Origin: Mugil cephalus
Taxonomy: Eukaryota; Chordata; Actinopteri; Mugiliformes; Mugilidae
Assembly: GCF_022458985.1 (NCBI RefSeq)
Contig: NC_061783.1
Location: forward strand, 15,445,913 to 15,509,912
Length of the DNA: 64,000 nt
Direction: 5' to 3'
Shown piece after piece: positions 48,875 through 60,660 of the stretch. Position numbers and translations under genes: made by a program. The notes below the pieces were generated by a model. That model was given only the letters and a program-made list of their open reading frames with translations, did not search any database and was not told the DNA's origin. Position 1 is the stretch's first letter, and every line of letters starts with the position of its first letter.

Positions 48875-51628
48875 GAGCAGGCGGCCAGGCAGACTTTTAT
48901 GTCGGAAAACACAGCTATTTGTTGGTCTTGACTTCCACGAACAGCAGCTTCGGCACCACTGGTGAGGGCAGTGCAGTAATCTGAGCCTGGTCCTGATCAA
49001 GATCTCACGCAAGAAGTCAGAAATGAGGGGACGGAAGAGAAGAGGATGTCCTGTAAAGAAGGACTGCAAAACGGGGACAACCTGTGTCCAAGGTTCACCC
49101 ACGTAATGTTGCCTACCACTATTTTGAATGCAGAGACTAGTTCATAACAAGCATTTTATTATGTAGTGGTTTGTGCTCCAAGAGGTAAATGTTAAATTAA
49201 TATTGATAATTATGATTTCTTATCATATAGCAAGGAGAACGGTGTCTAATAATTGCAATTATTAAACATGGTTATATTATAAATTCCCTGATTGTTTTAC
49301 TCTAAAACTTAAAAAAATACACTGACCATGCTCCGTAAAACATTTATTAAGTATCAATCATACATGTATTAATGACACATAGACTATTTAAACATTCCAA
49401 ATTGATCTGTAGTTTAAAATCTGAGGAAATTCTTGCTCTGGGTGAAAACTGAGCCTGGCCATTCTCTTCTTGGTATTTAGAATATGTTTAATTAAGGTTT
49501 TCTCTGAAAATGAATCCCAAAATGACCCTGTGGTTGGCAACTAGTCTCATACATTCATTTAATAGGACTTCATCAGTGCATTTAAATTTCTCCTGTTTTC
49601 TGGAGTTAGTCCATCCCTAAAAATCATGACTAATTACTTCCAGCAGTTCAAAACAAGGGACTCGTTTGCGGGACGTGAATCTGAATGATCATCTTCAGCG
49701 GTTCTTTATTCAGTTGACTGAGATCTTTTTGTTGCTCCTGTTCTGCCTCTGAAATGAGAGACTTGCTTGTGATAAATTTTTTGCTTTTATTGAGGGAATT
49801 GAGGGGGTTTAAACATTAAAAAAATAGTGTTCAGCTGGGTGTTATTTCCTGTGATAGAGGGCAAGAAAACAAAGCAACAACTAAACATTTGCAGTGTCAG
49901 AAGTTTGTCTTTGGAGTTATGCAGATATGAAAGGAAAAAAGGGGAGCGAACAATAAAGATTGCTAATGAGCTCCCTGGTTGTTACAGGAGTTTGTATAGC
50001 AGCCAAAAAAGAAAAAAATCTGTGCATAATGGGAGTAAACACAACGGCTGGATCGTATCTTTGACTAATCAAGTTTATTGGGATGGGTTACATGAAAATG
50101 TGGCAACAACAGATGCCCCCGTAATTTCCCGTGCCAACATTTACATGCAACGAGAACACGCCAACACCTTGCCAAGTTAGGTGAATGAAGCTGCGTGTAC
50201 TTTCTTCATGCTTCGTGCCCTGACAGGAAGCAATGGGGGCGGAGAGGAAAAAAGGAGACTGGGAGAGAAAAGAGGAGTACAGCGGTGGGTAACTATGACT
50301 GGCCCATTAACGGGGTTGGTTGTCAGTGTCAGTAAGCTCAGCTGTGGACAGCGGGCAACCGTAGTTACAGGGGAGCGTTGTTAAAAAGGAGCAGCACTGT
50401 CAGATCTGGACATTCTCCTAAAGCGTACATGAGGTCACAGGGCACATGGTTAACACCAGCAGAAGAGAATAACAAGTCCGGCGCTTTGTACAGATTGACT
50501 CTGAAGACTGTCCCAATGTGAATATCAAACCTCTACCGTGACAAATAAGGAAAGAGGGCGAGGGATGAAGGGCCAGGCGAGAGTTGTGAAAAATAGGGAA
50601 GTGAACTGATGGAAAGAGGTTGCCTCTGCGGAGGGGAGGGTGGAAGAGAAAAGGAGGGAGGACGCGAGGCAGATGGAGAGAGGTGACAGTGCAGAGAAAG
50701 AGAAAGAAAGAGACAGAAAGGGGGGAAGGGTTGTGTTTAATTAGCGGCCCTAGAGAGTGTCTTGGTTGAGCCAAGAAGGAGCATGGGATGTTCTCTAATT
50801 GGCCCTGCGCTGCAGAGAGGGAGGGAGGGAGGAAGAGCGAGAAATGGAGGAGACGGACGCAATAAGGAGGAGGAGAAAAGGAGGAGGGATGACTGGACTT
50901 TCGTCTGCTCTCAAGCTGTTGTGTTTGCCCGTAGAGAGATGTAACCTTAGTTTTTGTATTCATTATGTCTAATGTAAGTTTACCTCATTAATGTTTTATA
51001 ATTCAGCTGCATAGCACCACATTATGATAAAGTGTGTTAGTTAAAGTGGCTAAAGTTGTTCTTTATGTATACCACACAGTCGACAGTGTTCTCTTCTGTC
51101 CGCTTAAGGAGCCAGGAAGTTCAGATTAAAGCTGTAACTATAAAATTCTAACTTTTTATACCTAATAAAAAATGGATAAGATAATTAATAGGTTTCTGGT
51201 AGGTGGATGTTTTACACTCACAGAGCCGGTTCTAACTGCTTTCTCCTGTTTGTAATCTGCTGGCTAAGCTACACAAATAATTTCTCTCCTTGCCCCTACC
51301 TGCTATTGTTTAATGAGGCATAGTTGTGTATCAGTAACTGGAACAACAGTGGCGTGGAGAGAATAAAGATTAGATGGAAATTTACAAACTCGTTGTGCCG
51401 GCATGGACCTTAATGTCACCAAGCAATACATGCATTTTACACACAGAGTAGTATGTAAAATGACTATTTATTGGATGCTAAAGTATCTGGATGCCTCTAT
51501 TTTAGTACTTCCTTTGTACTTTTGTGAGCCTTTTATTTGGTTGAGTTTTGGGGCAAACTGTATACAGAATGGCGAGTGATGTTGGCCTCCTATGGCGTTA
51601 TAAGAAAACATGAGCTCTAAACCATAGG
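48875..51628. other. Gene-poor stretch with purine-rich tract
   Basis: No exon recognised. The + strand is purine-rich at about 50230-50280 and 50540-50960. The long - strand frame over 50418-50963 is the pyrimidine complement of that tract. Confidence 0.4.
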
Positions 51629-51957
51629 TCCATAGGGGTCCGCGGAGGTACTGGAGGTTGGTTGCAAAATATTTGCTTGATTAGACTTTTTTTTATATTA
51701 TTTATATATAAATATTTAATTTTCACCCACAAATTATTTTTTTTAAATACACATTCACATGAATCTAACATAAGATATCAAGGGATAAATGGAGGCAGTC
51801 AAGTGGCTGAGAGCCTATTCATTATTATCTTTATCTTTTGATTTCATATTGCATTTGAAATAATAATAATTAAAAAAATGAATATTTGAACCTGGGAACC
51901 GGCTCCCTACTTAATCTCACATCAGTTTGGGGGTCCTTGGCCTGAAAAACCTTGAAT
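51629..51957. mobile_element. hAT-type non-autonomous transposon, second copy (opposite orientation)
   Basis: It starts cataggtccataggggtccg and ends gggtccttggcctgaaaaac (cttg), the reverse complements of the ends of the element at 5160-5597. The interior is AT-rich and diverged. No target duplication was readable. Confidence 0.6.
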
Positions 51958-52754
51958 AAAGGTTATAATAAAGGATTAAAGGAAATAAAGAATCCTTGTT
52001 TGAAAGTGTCAGGATCATTGTCTCTGCAGTTCTATAGTTTTCACAGAACTAGAGGATTACAAAGAATGCAAATGTAAGTCATTTGAGTTTGAGAGTCGAC
52101 TACCTGAGCTGAACCTACAGCTAAAGATGAATGTGGGGCAGACTCCAACAAGAATATCATATCTGCCAGCATTTGGGTTTTATAACAGAGGAGTTTTTTC
52201 CTCTGTGTGAGTTGGGGTGGGGTGCTATGTTGGGAGCTCATGCGTTATTGTAATCATATATTATAATCATCCGTAGGCCTTGAAAGGCATACCTACTATC
52301 TACCTCTTTGATGCGTTCCAGTACCATAGTGTGCACAATATGTTTCACAAGACAATCTGGTATCAATGTATGGTTCCAGCTATTGAAATTATTCATAGGA
52401 ATTCTGCAGAAATAGAGCCGCAAATAGATCCATGTCAAGTGGCTCATGTTATATTTGAGTCAAGCAATTAAAAAACTGATAGTCACCTGTTTCTTACATG
52501 TGAACAGAATGAACGTTGTCCCTGGTTTTGCTTCCAGAGGCAGTTACCTATAATAGTTGTTTCAGGGGGCTATTTCCTGTTTTTATTCGAGATTTGTGCT
52601 GCTCGCTCCAATATAGCCTAGAATAAAGGTGACAAGTGCAAAGTTACCACAGCCCATACAGCAATAGAGCAACAATGACCACATTTATGGGAAATAAAGT
52701 AGAATTATCCTTCAATGCTCCAAACTACTTTTTTATTTTTATTTTTTTGCAGAA

Positions 52755-52995
52755 TAATCCATTCCAGTTGTGTCAGGAACAGCGTTTCTTGTTTCAACAT
52801 GACAATGCCCTCAAGCACAATAATGCAATAACCTGGCCAGCCCACGCAGAGCCCTGACCTTAACCCCAGCCAACACCTCGCGGATGAAGAACGACCGTGA
52901 GCATGGCTGCAGTCAAGGCCGAGCATCAGTGCATTGGCCAGCCTCACTAATGCTCTTGTGGCTGAATGGAAGCCAATCTCGCCTCATCTTTCTCA
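52755..52995 (+). pseudogene. Tc1-like transposase fragment (decayed)
   Basis: Translation over two frames gives FQHDNALKH and then, after a stop or shift, QSPDLNP, ending in TNALVAEWK-like text. These match the catalytic-domain motifs of Tc1/mariner transposases (QQDNDPKH, WPAQSPDLNP). Stops and frame changes show it is dead. The family is the cut-and-paste DDE type. Only the C-terminal third is visible, and no terminal repeats were found next to it. Confidence 0.65.
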
Positions 52996-53980
52996 GTGCA
53001 AATCTTAGGTTGTCGTCACATTTTAGCCACGGTGTGATGTAGGTGTATAGTTAGATCTCGGTGGCAAGACAGACTACGCGTCTCTCTAAAAAAAAGACAC
53101 GCATGTTGACATTTCGCAGTAATGTGTGCATGTGCTTTCGCTGCGGAGGGTCAAGGAGAAACTTGGTTGCCATGACACGCCACAAAGAGGAGAGGAGAGA
53201 AAGCTCAGAGGATATGAATAAGGGAGCAGGAGAGATGGATGAGGGGAGTGGGGAGAGGCAGGAGAGAGACAGAGATGGATGGAGTGAAGACTCTGGCTGT
53301 ACAGGGGCACTGCTACGGAGAGAGACAATTCACAGATGCACAGAGGAGATCTGGGAGAGGCTTTGGAAAAATGACAAGTCAAGAAATTGGGGAAGGAGGG
53401 ATAATGAGCACAGACAGAGAAAGGAGGAAGTGTATGTTTGTGTGCAAACGGGAGAGACAGAGGCCAAGAGGGAGACATGGAGGGAAAAAAGGGGCAGCTT
53501 ATTGAGGAGAGGAAAAGATATGTGCAGAGAAATGCAAAAATGGGCAAAATTTTGGAAGAAGAACACTGAAAATAACTGAAACAAAGAGCAGAGAGAAAGG
53601 GGCCATTCAGAAACAAATCAGGCCAGCTCAGCATGTTCTTCTTCTTCATCCAGCCCACTTAGGATGGTGGCATTATTCTAACCATAGCCCCAGTCAATAC
53701 CTGTGACAGCATATCGGTGATCAATCAAAGTGCCAGGACAGAATTGATCATGCTCAGTCAAATGTGACATAAACAAGGCCCTGCGATCGATATGATGTTA
53801 GTGTATTCAGTCCAAGACAAACACCCTGTATCTCAATTAACTGCTCATTTTGCTGGTGTATGCTTTGACACAGGGGTTCTTTATATGCACTTAAAAACTG
53901 GCGAGTGAAAGATGAGGTGCCAGAGAAACCACAGTCCAAAAAGGATCTGTGTAGGAACATGTTTAATGCTGCTGAATTGT
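52996..53980. other. Gene-poor stretch; long purine-rich tract
   Basis: Bases 53160-53560 are strongly purine-rich on the + strand, giving long open frames on both strands with low-complexity Arg/Glu/Lys (or Ser/Leu/Pro) products. No exon accepted. Confidence 0.4.
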
Positions 53981-53982
53981 AG

Positions 53983-54425
53983 GGGTGGGTATTGGCAAGG
54001 AATTCACGATACGATACATATCACGATACTTCAGCCACGATACATGATTGCGATATTGCAATATATTGCATTATTTTATTATTATTTTAAATACAAATAC
54101 AAGTTGTACATATTCTGTACATAAAAAACAGATCTGTACTAAAAAACGGATCAAGTTTCTTGCCACTTGAATGTCAAAACCCAGTTTGGTAACTGCATAC
54201 TCTTTTGTTAGTTCCTTGCTCGCTTCTGCTACTTGCCTGTCCACATCTTCGACTGCCTCGCTCACCACTGCAGGAAAACTCCACGCAGCAAGGTGGTGCT
54301 GCAGCAACACCTCGTCGAGCGGAGGTGCGGAAGTCGTTCACAATCAACCCAAAACTTTTTCCTTTAAAATCGATATTGTATCAGAAGAAAAAGTATCGCG
54401 ATATATTACCATATCGATATGAATT
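53983..54425. mobile_element. Probable hAT-like element with 'cgatacgata' ends
   Basis: It starts aggggtgggtattggcaagg, then cacgatacgatacatatcac. Near 54365-54420 it has cgatattgtatcagaagaaa and tatcgcgatatattaccata. 'GGGGTGGG(T/C)AT...' ends followed by ATCG-rich sequence are, from general knowledge, typical of non-autonomous fish hAT elements. The borders are approximate and no duplication was read. Confidence 0.5.
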
Positions 54426-57189
54426 GTCTATACAAGAAGAATGCACATTGAGTTATTACCTTTATGCAATCCTTTTCACCTTTTCATGTGTACAGGGCGG
54501 AATAAATGGTTAAATTGCCAGAAACAAGTATAATAAAGGGTTACAAAACATCTACACCAAAGGCATTTAAGTTTAAATGAAGGCCTTACTGACGAGATAA
54601 TCAGCAGAGCAACAGAAGTTGGGGAGTTTTTCCCTTGCAAAGTTAATAACACAGCACACCACAGCACAACAATCACACAGCGAAGAGCCACAAGAGGTGC
54701 CTTAATTATAGGTTGGAGCTAATTATGCTAGATTGAAGTTATGCTTGGCGCACAGATGTCATCATATAATGAGAGAGAATATAGCGAGGGTCAGGAAAAA
54801 GGCGCGTAAGGCGGCGGACCACACATCTCAGTAGCCGGGGTCACACCAGATCCAGAGGCAGATTTAAAATCTCCATTAAAACTCTGATTACTATGCAGCC
54901 TATTCAATGTAAATGAAGCTTGTCGATCGATACCCCGATGCTTCGGTTCAGTCTAATGGAGAAAAGAGTGACTGTGATACATGGTTGCAACCGCACTGCC
55001 TCACATTACGGATAACCCTTGCTCACCCCTTGTGCTTGCTACACCTGCAATTAAACGATAATGCCTATGGGAGAGAAAAGCTAACTGATTCCCCGTCTGA
55101 CCTCAGGTGTAGCTAGCCACGGAGTATTGAGAGCTTTTGGAGCTGTAATGCGCCATTATGATATTGAACGGCCCAACCCCCTATCCCCCCGCCCCCGTCC
55201 TGCCACCGCTCCCCCACTGACCTCGGCTAAAACCGAGCACGCTCCTCCTTCCTCCACCCAGTTCGATGCCAAGGCATCGAATGGGAGAGCCGCGTTTTGA
55301 TTTCCAACAGTTGAAAACCCTGAGGAGAAAGCGGAATGGCTAAATTGACCAGATCACTGAGACCAATTGGTCCAATCGTGAATAACTGGCTCGTTAAGGT
55401 GTGTGAGGAGTTAACGAAGGATGTGAATAATGATGTGAAGAAGACACATGCAAATCCGATGAAAAATACACAGGCGGAGTAAGCACTCGTGCAATCTGCA
55501 CAGTTTTGTGTACGCACATGTCCTCTCGGTCTTGAGCTGGCATGCATGCACACCTGGTTCTAGATAATTGAGTATACAGCGCGTCCTGTTTAATGAGCTC
55601 TTGTTAAAGGGTAAGTTCCCCAAATTGCAAATACCTATTTTCTCTCTAACCTTTAGTGCTATTTAGGCATGCTGTTTTCTTTTCTGTTTAATTTGTCTGG
55701 TTTCCCTGCTGCTAAACTTCTGAAACGTGTTATTTTTTATCATTTTTAGATGTATAACAGCAGGTTTTCTAGGTGTTAAAGAACTCATTAGCAAATCTTC
55801 TAAGTTGATGCTCAGTAATGATGGCACTGTGTCCTGTAATAATGGCCTTTAATGTCTTATTTGCATGTGTCTGTATCTCTACCCTCCTATTCCCTAGTTT
55901 GCAGCTTGTCCTTTCTCTCTCTTCTCTACTTTAAGGTGCACACTTTAATGTTACTACACCGTAAATATGGAAGATTTACGCTATGCATTCCGGCACCATG
56001 GTATGGGAAAGATTTTGGTCTTATTTGAATACTTAAAAACTTAGAAAACCTGACATGGATTAGAAAATGCCAAATTAGACCATGCACAAAACACTCTCTG
56101 GTATGGAAGTCATGTGTTTTGTACACCCACCATCCACCCTGCTCACCTCACCGTTACTTCTATTGAAAACAGAAGTTACATTTTTTATAGCTCAACAATT
56201 TTGTTACTGATCATAACAACTATCTGGACTTGGTTTCTGGTAAGAATCCTTGTGGTTTTGCAACAACCACAATCAAGATCCAAGAGTCCGATAAAACCAG
56301 AGCGCTGTCCATGTCCAGATACTGCTGACAGTGTGTATGGTTAAGCTGACTTTTTAATGTAACAAGGTCGGCTGTTATGTTCTGAGAGCTGACATAAAGG
56401 CAATAAATTATTAACCGGATAGATGTTTAAGATCAGCAGAATATGCCAGCAGAGAGAAGGCAGTGTTTTTTTGTGCTGAAGGCTTTTATCGCTTCATCGC
56501 CTCTTCACTCCTCAAGCCATACCTACATCACAGAGGGAGGGAGGAGAACGGACGGCGGCGCCTGAAGCCAATGAAGCAGTAGAGCGAGCAGAAAGAGAGC
56601 AACCGAAAATAAAGGGAGAAGGGGTAAAGGGAGGCAGAGTCAGGTGTGGAAGACAGAGTTACAGAAAGATGCTACACAAGAGCAACGCGAGAGACCCGGA
56701 GACGTTGTCCATTCCTCTGGTTATCCTCCACCACCCTGGCTGTGTTTTCTCCCTCCCTGTGACTCTCTTCATGGCCCTTTGGCTCCGTGACCCCTGTGTC
56801 GGCTGCCACTTCTCAGTCTGGCCTTGTCACTCTCCTCCCTGGCTCGCATGCAGCCCACACTGGAGGTCTCGGGTGTCATCAGCGGAGCTTGAACCTCACA
56901 CCGTTGTTGTAAGACAGACCAAATCCTGTGACGGACTACATGTGACAGTTGAGCTGCTGACCTTTGGCCCGCAGACGACAGACAGGAACCGGCAGCAGCA
57001 TCATCCATGCACATGTGGGTACTTTATACTTACAGAAACATGCTCAGAGAGGAAGAAACACACACTTTTGTAGGGTTTGGTTTTACGAGGCATAACAGCA
57101 TAGTGTTAAATATACATGAGGATAGGATGTATGTGAATATTAACATGCATAAAGGTAAACCCTTAAAAACAAAAACCACACAGTGAAAA
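54426..57189. other. Gene-poor stretch, no gene seen
   Basis: No exon recognised on either strand. It includes a C-rich stretch at 55165-55220 and a purine-rich one at 56520-56660. Confidence 0.4.
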
Positions 57190-57720
57190 AGGAGGAGACT
57201 GTGGATAGTGCGCAGTTTATACTTCTGCATCAATTTCACGTTGTAACTACAGCATCGACCCAGACCGCAACACTGAAGTCTGACGTGTACCTTACCAGAA
57301 ATGTAACTATGCATCATGGCGATGCAGACAGCAACAGCTGTGATTGGTCCACTTGGTAGTAGCGTGTTTCCGCTTTAGTATTTCCGGATGCTTCTTCCGC
57401 AATTTCAAACACTGGCATGAAACGACTTGGGCAAAGTTTTCAAGTGAAGCAGGAAGCAGAAACAAAAATAAACCAGAACGGCAAAAAAGACACAGCAGCG
57501 ACTAGTGTTTGGGTGGCGGTGTTACAGACCGAGCCAGACTAGGGATGGGCATCGACAACCGATTCTTTAAACGAACCAGTTCCAACTAGTCCAGTTCATC
57601 AATATCATTAGGCTTCATGCTCGATTCTCCTTATCGATTCCTTTCGTGCAGAATTTTTACGTCCCAGGCCAGAAGGTGGCAGTAATGCACCCAAAAGGTG
57701 TTTGCCAACCGCCGTGAAAC
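57190..57720. mobile_element. Probable remnants of DNA transposons
   Basis: Two pieces resemble known fish repeats from general knowledge. The part at 57205-57390 has ttatacttctgcatcaattt and gctgtgattggtccacttgg, typical of Harbinger-type copies. The part from 57541 has gggatgggcatcgacaaccg and aaggtggcagtaatgcaccc. Neither has readable borders. Confidence 0.4.
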
Positions 57721-59180
57721 GAAAGAAGCACGTCATTCAGATCGCTTGATGCTCTTTTGGCGTGTAGATTGCGGTATCAACCTCCTGCAGAGGCATAAAC
57801 CGTGTTTAAGTATTTTAATTTGTTTAAATGCGTGTGTCTTGTATCGTGTCTATGTGGCCAGTCCGTGTGAACAGCACCCTGTTGTGGGATTCACATTTCG
57901 CAAATGGCCGCATTTTTGTTATGATCCGAGTTCAAGGGTTGGTGTATTTGCTGCCTTATTCAGAAATGGTGGATGTGGATGGTTAGTTCACATATTATTG
58001 TGATATAGTCCTATAGCATTGTTTTCTAATCTACAGTATATTTCTGAGGAAAATAGCTGCTGATTTTCCCATTGGTCTCATTAAGTCACTGTTGCCTTGC
58101 AGCTGTTCTCACAACCTACAGCTGATGTTACTTCTGCACCGAGCATTTTCTCTGCACAACTTCCCACAAGCGTCCGTTTGAAGGCAGCGTCTGTTCCAGA
58201 TAATTTATTGGTCAGAAGCGACTGCCTTTGTCAGTGACCTCATCTTGTTGTTTAATTTCCAAAATAAATACACAAAACTATTTCCCGGTAATCCTTTAAA
58301 TCCCCTTATAAGTATGTACGTTTACTCTTTTTCATGAATCTATGCAGGTTATTAATTATATACTGTATGTCACTAGTGACCTTTGCAGGAAAAGACACAA
58401 ATCTGTGTTTAGTTATTTCTGATCAGTCCAATGTTTTATCAACACTGGATTTACTGTATGTGAATCCCTGAACAAATGTGACGATGTGATCACAAAAGCC
58501 ACTTTGAAATGAGGAAAAGTTTGTTTAACATACAGCATAATGTATTCTGCATTACCTAGAATAATTTCCTCACTCCATGTGGCATGAATCAGAAATGAAC
58601 CCATGCTTATATAATGTATAATGTGCATTAATAATACATTAAGTTCTTTACTGGATGCAAAAAAAAAAAAATAACAATTTTCTAGATGGGCAAAAAGAAA
58701 GAGAACTGGAGGTTAAAAAAGCTCACATCTTAACTACAGCACTTTCTGTTAAGTAACCATTTGTTTTTGTAAATGTCATTCGGTTTAAATAGGTTATATA
58801 ATCCCAGTGGAGTCATGACACCGGCTCCTCACCCAACACGCTGTGCCAGCGTTGGCTGAAGTGAATATGGAAATTACTGGGATTGGAGGTAAAAGGTTTT
58901 TCTGTCACAGAAGTGTTATGTGAGTTAAGGCTGAAGCGGTCCCCGAGGCATTTTTCCCCTCTGGCAGTCATCGCTTCTCTTTCCATCAATTCACTCTTCT
59001 CGGTCGCTCGCTATCTTTCCCTCTGTTTTTCCAACCGCATTTCACCTTCATTGCCTCCATCTTTTTTAAAGCGCTTCACCTCAAAGTTCAATTCTATGGT
59101 CTGGTTCATAATCGGCCTCTTTATCGTTCTCTCTCTCTCTTTTTTTCCTCACTTTCTCCCTGCGCTCCTCGCCCTGTATC
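57721..59180. other. Gene-poor stretch, no gene seen
   Basis: AT-rich sequence without a recognisable exon or repeat border. The + strand becomes pyrimidine-rich from about 58960. Confidence 0.4.
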
Positions 59181-59188
59181 TCCTAAAG

Positions 59189-60097
59189 CACAGGTGTCAA
59201 ACATACGGCCCGCGGGGCCAAAAGCGGCCCGCCGGGAGGGGGGGGTCAAATCTGGCCCGCGGGATGAATTTGCAAAGTGCAAAAATTACATTGAATACAT
59301 TAACTCCCAATAAAAGAAACGGCCATTTGTGGGCTACACACAGTTTCACTGAGAGTTGTGAATGTAACACAACACTGAGACCCAGAACTAAACAGAAGTT
59401 ACACTTCTTTTTCTTAAGAAAAGTGCGGTTGTTCATTACATGTTTTGTAATAGGTTCCTGTGAGGAACCAACTAGACTATTATTATTCTTCTTATTATTA
59501 TTATTAAATAGTTTCTTTCCAAGAGCCAGCACCACCCTGAACCCTCACATGCAACAATCAACATAACATAGGATCTGTTCAATGACAGACTTCTAACTAC
59601 ATTGATGTCCATATCATGTCCATTATTTCTTTTCTAAAAACCTTGTGCAATACATGTTTACATGTTCACCTCTTGCTGCTATAAAAAACAATATATATTT
59701 TATAATTTATGTATATTTTCGATTTTTTTTTAGTATTAGTATTTTAACTTTAGCTTGTAAATCTTTGTAAATAATACATTCTTTGCACTATTTTGTATGT
59801 ATATGTTTTTTTTGGACTGAAAATGAGAAGTTCTATTCTTATTATTATTACTACTAGTTATTATTATATTCTATGTGACAAAGCGACTGGACACTGCTTT
59901 TCCCTCAGAATGAACAAAGTATCTAATCTAAATGTAAACATTTTAATAATGTACTTCTTTGCACTGAAACAAAGGGAAACATTTGGAGTCGTAGTTATTT
60001 ATAGGTTAAAACGGTATTGTGTTACCGATCGCGCCCCCCTTGGGATGAAATTGGGCTGAATGTGGCCTCTGAACTAAAATGAGTTTGACACCTCCTG
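59189..60097. mobile_element. hAT-type element (909 bp) with 8-bp target duplication
   Basis: The flanks carry tcctaaag (59181-59188) and tcctagag (60098-60105), an 8-bp duplication with one mismatch. The termini are cacaggtgtcaaac at the left and, reversed, caggaggtgtcaaac at the right. Internal text near the ends (cggcccgcggggcc; tgtggcctctgaactaaaat) matches a widespread hAT family of fish, by general knowledge. No transposase frame remains. Confidence 0.75.
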
Positions 60098-60129
60098 TCC
60101 TAGAGGCTCCCTTCTTCCTCCTAACTTAA

Positions 60130-60660
60130 AAAATAGCCTGCACCCACTCTCTTCCATGTCTTTTTTTAACTTTCCGTCTCCCTCGGAGGGGACCCAATCA
60201 CTGACTCTCTCCCCCTCCCTCCCTCCCTCCCTCCACCCTGCCTGCCTGCTCCCTTGCAGTGTTTATTTAAGCTGTTTCACAGTCACTGCACCCTCCTCCG
60301 GCTCCGTCCAGCGACCGGCCCTCCCCTCCCCTCCCTCCATCTCTCATGGACACACTTTGTGTTTGTTCCTCTCTATCTCTGCACTCCTCTCTCAGCCCCT
60401 TTCCTCCTTCTCTTCTCCTCCACTCCTCCAGCGCTCCGTCCCTCTTTCCTTTCACTCTTCCTCCTGGTGCTCCCTGCTTCTTTAGACATTCAGAGATTGC
60501 TTTAAAGACTTCACAGCCCCTTCTCTGTCATTGGAGCTTTTTAGATCTGAGAGGAGACGGCGGCAGAAAACTGGGCCAGATAGAACGAGGCGACGACAGG
60601 AGAAAATATATCTTTACACTCTTTAGACTGTCTCCGAGACATGTAATTGTTAAATAAAAA
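60130..60660. other. Pyrimidine-rich block, possible upstream UTR or promoter
   Basis: The + strand is dominated by CT-rich text with CCCTCC repeats (60210-60235), followed by less biased sequence with gacggcggcag near 60558. The open frames are low-complexity. It could be a non-coding exon of a downstream gene, but no splice-bounded coding exon supports that. Confidence 0.25.

Noticed and set aside
50418-50963. - strand frame of 181 codons
   Set aside because: Complement of a purine-rich tract; low-complexity Ser/Leu/Pro product, no domain, no splice context.
53061-53658. + strand 172-codon and - strand 190-codon frames
   Set aside because: Both are open because the sequence is purine-biased; the products are Arg/Glu/Lys or Ser/Leu low complexity with no recognisable domain.
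60156-60657. Ser/Leu/Pro-rich + strand frames
   Set aside because: CT-rich low complexity; could be UTR but not coding.
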